From DASUBN01 sp035691665 (GTDB lineage: Bacteria; Pseudomonadota; Gammaproteobacteria; Natronospirales; REEB76), in NCBI GenBank assembly GCA_035691665.1, contig DASSIS010000106.1, positions 1-10,761 on the forward strand: a stretch of 10,761 bases of DNA, in the 5' to 3' direction. The translations under genes were made by a program, and so were the position numbers. Position 1 is the stretch's first letter, and the number at the start of each line of letters is the position of its first letter. The notes beneath the pieces are model-generated. The model saw only the letters and a program-made list of their open reading frames with translations, searched no databases and was not told where the DNA came from. Positions 1 to 5,635 of this stretch are shown piece after piece.

Positions 1-546
<546 letters not shown>

Positions 547-584
547 GGTCATTATCCTTCTGTTGCCATTATTCCACAGTTGAT

Positions 585-1157
585 TCAGAGCAGTGAGCCT
601 TGCCTCCCGAGCGCACAGCGCGCGAGCGGCGTGTAGCGCACGCCGGCGGCCAGGGTCTCGGAACGCATCAATACGAACTCGCGCACTTCCCAGGGGATGC
701 GCACCGCCGCGGGCAGCGCGCCGGAGTGGCGCACCCAGCGCGCCAAGGTCACGTGCGGCACGAACTTGTCGGCCTTCGGCGGCAGGCGCGCGGCCTGGAG
801 CCGGCGGCGCAGCTGCATGGCGAGCTCGCGCAGGGTGTCGGGGGTCTGCCGGCAGCCGTACCAGAGCACCTGCGAGCCCGGCCAGTAGCCGATCTCGTCC
901 AGGTCGAAGCTGAAGGGCGCGGCCGCCACCTCCGCCGCCGTGTCCGTGGCGAGCGCGGCGACGCGCGCTTCCAGCTCCGCGGCCACGTTGCCGAGGAAGG
1001 CGAGGGTGATGTGCAGGTTCTCGCGGGAAGTGGGACGCCCGCCGCTGGCCTGGACCGCGTTGCGGGTGGACTTATAGATGGAATCCCCAGCACCCTGGTC
1101 GGGGCAGAGGGCGAAGAAGAGGCGTGCGCCGGCCGGCTGGATGTCCGGAGTACTCAT
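585..1157 (-). CDS. thpR: RNA 2',3'-cyclic phosphodiesterase (2H phosphoesterase, LigT/ThpR family)
   Basis: The family hydrolyses 2',3'-cyclic phosphate RNA ends to 2'-phosphomonoesters and was first described as a 2'-5' RNA ligase acting on tRNA halves. The 190-residue protein has both catalytic HxTx motifs of the 2H superfamily, HITL at residues 49-52 and HVTL at 135-138. It also has the usual first strand RLFFALCPD near 12-20. Length fits the family (about 175-200). The start is uncertain: ATG 1157 leaves a short leader before the first strand, while an in-frame ATG at 1187 adds 10 residues. Neither has a good Shine-Dalgarno. The gene lies between cinA and recA on the same strand, downstream of a strong promoter carrying a LexA box, so it is probably made in the SOS response together with recA. 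The link between RNA-end processing and DNA damage is inferred from gene order only. Confidence 0.9.
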   Translation of the reverse strand: MSTPDIQPAGARLFFALCPDQGAGDSIYKSTRNAVQASGGRPTSRENLHITLAFLGNVAAELEARVAALATDTAAEVAAAPFSFDLDEIGYWPGSQVLWYGCRQTPDTLRELAMQLRRRLQAARLPPKADKFVPHVTLARWVRHSGALPAAVRIPWEVREFVLMRSETLAAGVRYTPLARCALGRQGSLL

Positions 1158-1211
1158 TGGGGTGCTTAGGGGAGATCGCTGCGGCATCTCTTAAGGCCCG
1201 TCCCCGGCAGC

Positions 1212-1227
1212 GGTACAGGGCTGTACC
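1212..1227. repeat. Perfect inverted repeat in the thpR-recA leader
   Basis: GGTACAG and CTGTACC, 7 bases each, are separated by GG. The repeat lies downstream of the predicted transcription start and upstream of thpR, so it would form a short hairpin in the leader RNA (6 pairs, 4-base loop) or serve as a protein-binding dyad. No T-run follows on either strand, so it is not an intrinsic terminator. The TACAG/CTGTA halves resemble LexA half-sites but face the opposite way, so I do not call it a second LexA box. Confidence 0.55.
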
Positions 1228-1244
1228 CAGGATTTTGCCGGTGT

Positions 1245-1260
1245 CTGTATTTATATACAG
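1245..1260 (-). promoter_or_regulatory. LexA operator (SOS box)
   Basis: On the minus strand the site reads CTGTATATAAATACAG, a perfect CTGT-N8-ACAG of the proteobacterial LexA type with an AT-rich centre. The TA preceding it extends the match to the E. coli consensus TACTGTATATATATACAG. It covers the -10 hexamer of the promoter read toward thpR and recA, the classic arrangement for repression by occlusion. Its position ahead of a recA-containing transcript is the expected context. Confidence 0.93.
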
Positions 1261-1278
1261 TACTGGATAAAAAGTCAA
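1250..1278 (-). promoter_or_regulatory. Sigma70-type promoter for thpR-recA
   Basis: Reading leftward, a -35 hexamer TTGACT (1278-1273) is followed by exactly 17 bases and a -10 hexamer TATAAA (1255-1250). Each matches consensus at 5 of 6 positions. The predicted start is near 1243, giving a leader of roughly 86 bases to ATG 1157. The promoter begins only about 20 bases past the end of cinA, so cinA may also read through into the same transcript. Confidence 0.88.
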
Positions 1279-1297
1279 GGCTTAGAGAGATTAAACC

Positions 1298-1792
1298 TTA
1301 AGGGAGCCCGTCCCTCAAGCCCTCCAGGGCCATGGCCACCGTGGCCCTTCTGATAGCTTCCCGGTCCCCTTTAAAGAGGTACTGACGGGCGGTCACTTGG
1401 CCCTGGGCCCAGCGCCAGGCGATCCACACCGTGCCCACGGGCTTATCTGGGCTGCCTCCGTCGGGTCCGGCGATACCGCTCACGGCCACGGTGATGCGGC
1501 TGCCGCTGGCCTGTGCGGCTCCCGCTGCCATCTCCCGCACCGTGGCTTCCGAGACCGCACCCTCCGCATCCAGGGTCCCCTGCTCGACGCCCAGGGAGGC
1601 GAGCTTGGCGGCGTTGCTGTAGGTGACATAGCCCCGGTCGAACCACTCGGAGCTGCCGGCGACGTCCGTCATGGCCTTGGCGATCCAGCCGCCGGTGCAG
1701 GACTCGGCGGTGGCGAGCGTGAGCTCTGCCGCCTTCAAGCGGCGCCCCACCTCGGCGGCGAGCGCCTGCAAGGATCCGTCATCGGTCTTCAT
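1298..1792 (-). CDS. pncC: Nicotinamide-nucleotide amidohydrolase, CinA C-terminal domain protein
   Basis: This enzyme deamidates nicotinamide mononucleotide to nicotinic acid mononucleotide, a step in pyridine-nucleotide salvage, in the cytoplasm. The 164-residue protein is a stand-alone CinA C-terminal domain, essentially the length of E. coli PncC (about 165), without the MoaB/MptA-like N-terminal domain of full-length CinA. Family signatures are TAESCTGG at residues 28-35, YVTYSN at 55-60 and SGIAGPDGGSPDKPVGTV at 105-122. The reading frame is open upstream to 1897, but the extra 35 residues are unlike the family and run through the hairpin region, so ATG 1792 is chosen. No clear Shine-Dalgarno precedes it. 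It is the first gene of the leftward cinA-thpR-recA group and is divergent from mutS. A cinA-recA neighbourhood is common in proteobacteria. Confidence 0.93.
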   Translation of the reverse strand: MKTDDGSLQALAAEVGRRLKAAELTLATAESCTGGWIAKAMTDVAGSSEWFDRGYVTYSNAAKLASLGVEQGTLDAEGAVSEATVREMAAGAAQASGSRITVAVSGIAGPDGGSPDKPVGTVWIAWRWAQGQVTARQYLFKGDREAIRRATVAMALEGLRDGLP

Positions 1793-2000
1793 GGCCCAGA
1801 GGTTAACATTGGTGCATAGACCTCTGAAAAATCCGTCCCAGGATTTTTCAGAGTCGGCGAGTCCGGTACAGGCCCGGACACGCCTCCGCCGAATCAAGCA
1901 CTTGCGTGCTTGATTCGCGCGCGGTGCGTCCCTGCACCGCGGAAGCTCTGCCTCATGCAGAGCTTCCCTAGCATCGCCCTTCCCTTCAGACTACCGCCCC
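1793..2000. other. Divergent cinA/mutS spacer, almost filled by hairpins
   Basis: This 208-base spacer should hold promoters for both cinA and mutS, yet positions 1822-1967 are occupied by consecutive inverted repeats (see separate entry). Short unstructured flanks remain at each end: 1793-1821 next to cinA and 1968-2000 next to mutS. I see no convincing -35/-10 pair or Shine-Dalgarno for either gene in those flanks. Confidence 0.6.
1822..1967. repeat. Array of five consecutive stem-loops
   Basis: Five inverted repeats follow each other with almost no gap. H1 is 1822-1834/1841-1853, 13 perfect pairs with a 6-base loop. H2 is 1856-1866/1874-1884, 10 of 11 pairs with a 7-base loop. H3 is 1890-1901/1906-1917, 12 perfect pairs with a 4-base loop. 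H4 is 1920-1927/1934-1941, 8 perfect pairs with a 6-base loop. H5 is 1941-1951/1957-1967, 11 perfect pairs with a 5-base loop, sharing base 1941 with H4. Stem sequences differ from one another, so this is not one repeated unit. Read on the minus strand, the H3 loop is GCAA (a GNRA tetraloop), and the H1 and H4 loops are TGGGAC and AGGGAC, each closed by a C-G pair. That suggests the cinA-sense strand is the one folded as RNA. Function is unknown. Confidence 0.85.
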
Positions 2001-4571
2001 ATGCAGCAACTCCTGGACAGCAGCTTCGCCGAACACACGCCGGTGATGCGCCAATACCTCAAGGTGAAGGCCGAGCACCCGGACGTGCTCGTGTTCTACC
2101 GCATGGGCGACTTCTACGAGCTCTTCTACGACGACGCCCGCAAGGCGGCGCGGCTCATGGACATCACCCTGACCCAGCGCGGCCAGTCCGGCGGCGCGCC
2201 CATCCCCATGGCGGGCGTGCCCTACCACCAGCTGGACAACTACCTGGCCAAGCTGGTGAAGCTCGGGGAATCCGTCGCCATCTGCGAGCAGATCGGCGAC
2301 CCGGCCACGTCCAAGGGTCCGGTGGAGCGCAAGGTGGTACGCATCGTGACGCCCGGCACCGTCACCGACGAGGCGCTCCTGGAAGAGCGCCGCGAGAACC
2401 TGCTGGCCGCCGCCTATGCCCGCGATGGCCGTTACGGCCTCGCCGCCCTAGACTTGGGCAGCGGCCGTTTCACCTTATTGGAAGTGGCAGGCGATGAGGC
2501 GCTGCTGGGGGAACTGGAGCGCCTGCGTCCGGCGGAACTGCTCTACGCCGAAGACGCGCTCCTGCCCAAGGCTGCCCAAGCACGGGTGGGCGCCCGGGGC
2601 CGCCCACCCTGGCATTTCGACACCGAGACCGCCACCCGCCTGCTCACGGGCCAGTTCCGCACCCGCGACCTCGCGGGCTTCGGCTGCGAGGAGATGCCCG
2701 CCGCCGTGGCCGCCGCCGGCGCCCTGCTGCAATACGTGCAGGAGACCCAGCGCACCGCCCTGCCCCATCTCACGGGCCTCACGGTGGAGCGGCGCGACGA
2801 AGCGCTCATCCTGGACGCCGCCACCCGCCGGAATCTCGAGCTGGAAGCGAGCCTGGTGGGCCGCCACGAATACACGCTCGCGGGCGTCTTGGACCGCTGC
2901 GTCACTCCCATGGGCAGCCGCTTGCTGCGCCGCTGGCTCAACCGCCCGCTGCGGGACCATGCCCTGCTCAAGCAGCGCTACCACTGCGTCGCCACGCTCA
3001 TCGAGGACCGGCATCACGAGAGCCTGCGCGAGCCCCTCAACGGCATCGGCGACGTGGAGCGCATCCTGGCGCGGGTGGCGCTCAAGTCCGCCCGCCCCCG
3101 GGATCTCGGCCAGCTGTGCTACACCCTGGGCGAGCTCCCGGCCCTGCAGCGCCAGCTGGCGGAGCTCGACACACCTCTCATGGCCGAGCTCACAGAGGAG
3201 CTGGGCGAGCACCCGGATCTTTACGCGCTCCTGAAGAAGGCGCTCGCCGAGAACCCGCCCGCCCTGGTGCGGGACGGCGGCGTCATCGCCGAAGGCTACG
3301 ACCCGGAGCTGGACGAGCTGCGCCGCATCGGCCAGCACGGCACCGAGTTCCTGGCGGAGTTGGAGGCGCGGGAGAAGGCCCGCAGCGGCATCAGCACCCT
3401 GCGGGTGAACTACAACCGGGTGCACGGCTATTACATCGAAGTCACCCGCGCCCAGTCGGACAAGGTGCCGGCGGACTACATCCGCCGCCAGACCCTGAAA
3501 GGCGTCGAGCGCTACATCACCCCCGAGCTCAAGGCCTTCGAGGACAAGGCCCTATCGGCCGAGGAAAAGGCCCTGGCCCGCGAGCGCAGCCTCTACGACG
3601 CCTTGCTGGATTCCCTGATCGAGAAGCTCGCCGGCCTGCAGCGGACCGCCGCGGCCCTCGCTAGCCTGGACGTGCTCGCGAACCTCGCCGAGCGCGCCGC
3701 GGAACTCAGGCTCGCGGAACCGGAATTGAGCACGGCCCCCCAGCTCCTTATTGAAGGCGGCCGGCACCTGGTGGTGGAACAGGTCATCGACACCCCCTTC
3801 GTGCCCAACGACCTCAGGCTCGACGACGCGCGCCGCATGCTGGTGATCACCGGCCCCAACATGGGCGGCAAGTCCACCTACATGCGCCAGACAGCGCTCA
3901 TCGCCATCCTCGCCCACATCGGCAGCTTCGTGCCCGCGAGCCGCGCCCTCATCGGCCCGCTCGATCGCATCTTCACCCGCATCGGCGCCTCGGACGATCT
4001 CGCCGGCGGCCGCTCCACCTTCATGGTGGAGATGGTGGAAACCGCCAACATCCTCAACAACGCCACCGACCGAAGCCTCGTGCTCATGGACGAGATCGGC
4101 CGCGGCACCTCCACCTACGACGGCATGTCGCTCGCCTGGGCGGCGGCGAGCCATATCGCGCGCCAAGTGCGCGCGTTCACCCTCTTCGCCACCCATTATT
4201 TCGAGCTCACGGCCCTCGCCGACCTCGTGCCCGGCGTCGCCAACGTGCATCTGGACGCTACCGAGCACGCCCACGAACTCGTGTTCCTGCACGCCGTGAA
4301 GGAAGGCCCGGCGGACAGAAGCTATGGATTGCAGGTGGCGGCCTTAGCCGGCATCCCCAAACCCGTCATCACCCAGGCCAAGGAATATCTGACACGTCTC
4401 GAGTCCGCCCAACGCCAGCCGAAAGAGAAGCCCGCCACGGAACAGCAGATCGGCCTCTTCGCCCCGCCGCCCTCGGCGGTGGAAGAGAAACTCAAGAACG
4501 TGGATCCGGACAAGCTGTCGCCGAAGGAAGCGCTGGAGTTATTGTACGAACTGAAGAAGGCAGTCAAGTAA
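2001..4571 (+). CDS. mutS: DNA mismatch repair protein MutS
   Basis: MutS recognises mismatches and small loops in DNA and, with MutL, starts strand-specific repair. The 856-residue protein matches the usual length (E. coli 853). The mismatch-wedge motif F-Y-E is at residues 38-40 in MGDFYELF. The clamp/lever region runs through the middle, with GYYIEVTR as a family signature. Walker A GPNMGGKST is at 618-626, Walker B VLMDEIGRGTS ends around Asp 697-Glu 698, and the TLFATHYFEL switch follows. A beta-clamp-type motif QIGLF is at 816-820. The last 25 residues resemble the helical C-terminal tetramerisation segment. ATG 2001 gives the MQQLLDSSFAEHTPVMRQYL start typical of the family, although no Shine-Dalgarno is visible. 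It is divergent from cinA and convergent with the DUF4242-cyclase, with only 3 bases between the stop codons. It appears intact. Confidence 0.98.
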   Translation: MQQLLDSSFAEHTPVMRQYLKVKAEHPDVLVFYRMGDFYELFYDDARKAARLMDITLTQRGQSGGAPIPMAGVPYHQLDNYLAKLVKLGESVAICEQIGDPATSKGPVERKVVRIVTPGTVTDEALLEERRENLLAAAYARDGRYGLAALDLGSGRFTLLEVAGDEALLGELERLRPAELLYAEDALLPKAAQARVGARGRPPWHFDTETATRLLTGQFRTRDLAGFGCEEMPAAVAAAGALLQYVQETQRTALPHLTGLTVERRDEALILDAATRRNLELEASLVGRHEYTLAGVLDRCVTPMGSRLLRRWLNRPLRDHALLKQRYHCVATLIEDRHHESLREPLNGIGDVERILARVALKSARPRDLGQLCYTLGELPALQRQLAELDTPLMAELTEELGEHPDLYALLKKALAENPPALVRDGGVIAEGYDPELDELRRIGQHGTEFLAELEAREKARSGISTLRVNYNRVHGYYIEVTRAQSDKVPADYIRRQTLKGVERYITPELKAFEDKALSAEEKALARERSLYDALLDSLIEKLAGLQRTAAALASLDVLANLAERAAELRLAEPELSTAPQLLIEGGRHLVVEQVIDTPFVPNDLRLDDARRMLVITGPNMGGKSTYMRQTALIAILAHIGSFVPASRALIGPLDRIFTRIGASDDLAGGRSTFMVEMVETANILNNATDRSLVLMDEIGRGTSTYDGMSLAWAAASHIARQVRAFTLFATHYFELTALADLVPGVANVHLDATEHAHELVFLHAVKEGPADRSYGLQVAALAGIPKPVITQAKEYLTRLESAQRQPKEKPATEQQIGLFAPPPSAVEEKLKNVDPDKLSPKEALELLYELKKAVK

Positions 4572-4574
4572 GCG

Positions 4575-5408
4575 TCAGGCGTGTCCCATCACCATGGTGG
4601 TATGCACGTGGACCGGCTGCTCAAACCCCTTGAGCGACACCGTGCCCAGGTCCCGGAACGCGAGTCCCTTGCCGAGGCAAAGTTCGGCGACCGCGTTCGA
4701 GACCAGGATCTGCTCGGGCTCGGCATGGGCGCAGAGCCGTGCGGCCAACTGGACCGTGGACCCGAAGAGGTCGTGGTGACGTTCCACCGGCTCCCCCGCG
4801 GCGAGCCCGATGCGCACCTGCAGGGGCAGCCCGGGATTGGCTCGGTTGTGACGGCCCAGCTCGTTCTGGATGTTCATGCTGCAACGGATGGCGGCGGCGG
4901 CGGAAGTGAAGGCGGCCATGATGCCGTCTCCCGTGTGCTTGATCTCCCGGCCGCCGGTCGCGTTGAGCGCATCGCGCACGATGTGGTCGTGCAGTTCCAG
5001 GATCTCCATGGCTTTCTCGTCACCGAGATGCTGGGTCATGTTGGTGGAGCCGACGATGTCGGTGAAGAACACCGTACGGATGCCGGAGTCGCGCTCGGCG
5101 CCATCGGGCAGCAATGCGGCGCCGTGCTCGCCCACGGGCGCCTCACCCATGAAGGCTTGCGCCAGTTCCTCGGTGACTTCCAGGATCTTGTCCGCGACCA
5201 ACCCATGGGCCTCGCGATGTACCGCGTGCGCCGCCTCCGCGTTCGGCGCGGTGCACATGCAGTAGATCTTGCCTTCTTTCTGGTTGAGCCAATATTTGTG
5301 GTAACACACACCGTATTTGTTCTGCACCTTCTCGTCGGCGTGGTGAGCCTTGGCGACGTCTTCCGGGGTCACGCCCGGCGCCTCGTGGATATCGATGTAG
5401 GTCGGCAT
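4575..5408 (-). CDS. DUF4242 - class III adenylate/guanylate cyclase fusion
   Basis: This is a predicted soluble nucleotide cyclase of 277 residues, probably making cAMP. Residues 1-78 match DUF4242 (SCO4226-like, described as nickel binding), with GVCYHKYW at 33-40, YCMC at 49-52 and HREAHGL at 64-70. Residues 108-272 are a class III catalytic domain. Metal-binding Asp 117 is in FFTDIVGST and Asp 161 is in HTGDG. Lys 157 and Asp 213 occupy the purine-specifying positions typical of adenylate cyclases. Arg 224 is in AARL. The usual catalytic Asn of VNxAAR is Gln 220 here, which could lower or alter activity. The frame is open upstream to 5633, but the extra 75 residues are low-quality and cross the spacer. 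ATG 5408 begins exactly at the domain start. There is no signal peptide or membrane segment. It is divergent from a second cyclase and ends 3 bases from mutS. Confidence 0.9.
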   Translation of the reverse strand: MPTYIDIHEAPGVTPEDVAKAHHADEKVQNKYGVCYHKYWLNQKEGKIYCMCTAPNAEAAHAVHREAHGLVADKILEVTEELAQAFMGEAPVGEHGAALLPDGAERDSGIRTVFFTDIVGSTNMTQHLGDEKAMEILELHDHIVRDALNATGGREIKHTGDGIMAAFTSAAAAIRCSMNIQNELGRHNRANPGLPLQVRIGLAAGEPVERHHDLFGSTVQLAARLCAHAEPEQILVSNAVAELCLGKGLAFRDLGTVSLKGFEQPVHVHTTMVMGHA

Positions 5409-5468
5409 ATGGATAACCCCAATATCGTCCAATCGACATCCTGACGACCGGCGCCCCCGCGCCGGGCA

Positions 5469-5497
5469 AATATACCGCCGGCTCGAACAGGGGGCAA
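5469..5497 (-). promoter_or_regulatory. Candidate promoter for the DUF4242-cyclase gene
   Basis: Reading leftward, TTGCCC (5497-5492) and TATATT (5474-5469) are separated by 17 bases, matching 4 of 6 and 5 of 6 consensus positions. A start near 5462 would leave a leader of about 54 bases. A small GC hairpin overlaps the -35 region. Prediction by eye only. Confidence 0.35.
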
Positions 5498-5583
5498 AGC
5501 CCCAAGCGCGGCGGTCCCTCGCCCGCCTCGGATCCTCGCTCCCGGCCGAAGAAAAGGCCTGCCACGGAGCAACGGAGTTGTCC

Positions 5584-5611
5584 TTTCCACTTAAACTTGC
5601 TTCGATATAAG
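5584..5611 (+). promoter_or_regulatory. Candidate promoter for the membrane cyclase gene
   Basis: TTTCCA (5584-5589) and TATAAG (5606-5611) are 16 bases apart, matching 4 of 6 and 5 of 6 consensus positions. This is the most AT-rich patch in front of the gene and would leave a short leader of about 18 bases, just enough for the AAAGG Shine-Dalgarno at 5623-5627. Prediction by eye only. Confidence 0.35.
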
Positions 5612-5635
5612 CATCCGCACCCAAAGGTCGCACTC

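Larger units (their letters stand above)
5409..5635. other. Divergent spacer between the two cyclase genes
   Basis: This 227-base spacer holds weak promoter candidates for both directions (listed separately) and a short hairpin GGGGC-AAA-GCCCC at 5491-5503, which overlaps the leftward -35 candidate. I see no CRP-like TGTGA-N6-TCACA site by eye and no coding potential. Confidence 0.5.

Noticed and set aside
1211..1230. Second LexA box in the thpR leader
   Set aside because: The half-sites are in the order TACAG...CTGTA, opposite to CTGT-N8-ACAG, and the spacing is wrong.
1822..1853. Intrinsic terminator at hairpin H1
   Set aside because: The T-run is inside the stem, not after it, and no gene ends nearby on either strand.
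1793..1897. N-terminal extension of PncC
   Set aside because: The added 35 residues run through hairpins H1-H3 and do not resemble the family, whose members begin near the chosen Met.
1822..1967. CRISPR array or simple tandem repeat
   Set aside because: The five units differ in sequence and length and have no spacer-repeat periodicity; they are individual stem-loops.
2475..3425. Minus-strand open frame of 316 codons inside mutS
   Set aside because: It lies wholly opposite conserved MutS sequence, is Gly/Ala/Gln/His-rich and shows no recognisable domain.
3552..4292. Minus-strand open frame of 246 codons opposite the MutS ATPase domain
   Set aside because: The plus strand here encodes the Walker motifs of MutS; the opposite frame is a composition-driven shadow.
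5491..5503. GGGGC-AAA-GCCCC hairpin as a terminator or operator
   Set aside because: Only five pairs with a three-base loop and no T-run; such hairpins are frequent by chance in DNA this GC-rich.
5409..5633. N-terminal extension of the DUF4242-cyclase
   Set aside because: The frame is open, but the extra 75 residues have no domain character and cover the spacer with promoter candidates. DUF4242 proteins begin at the chosen Met.
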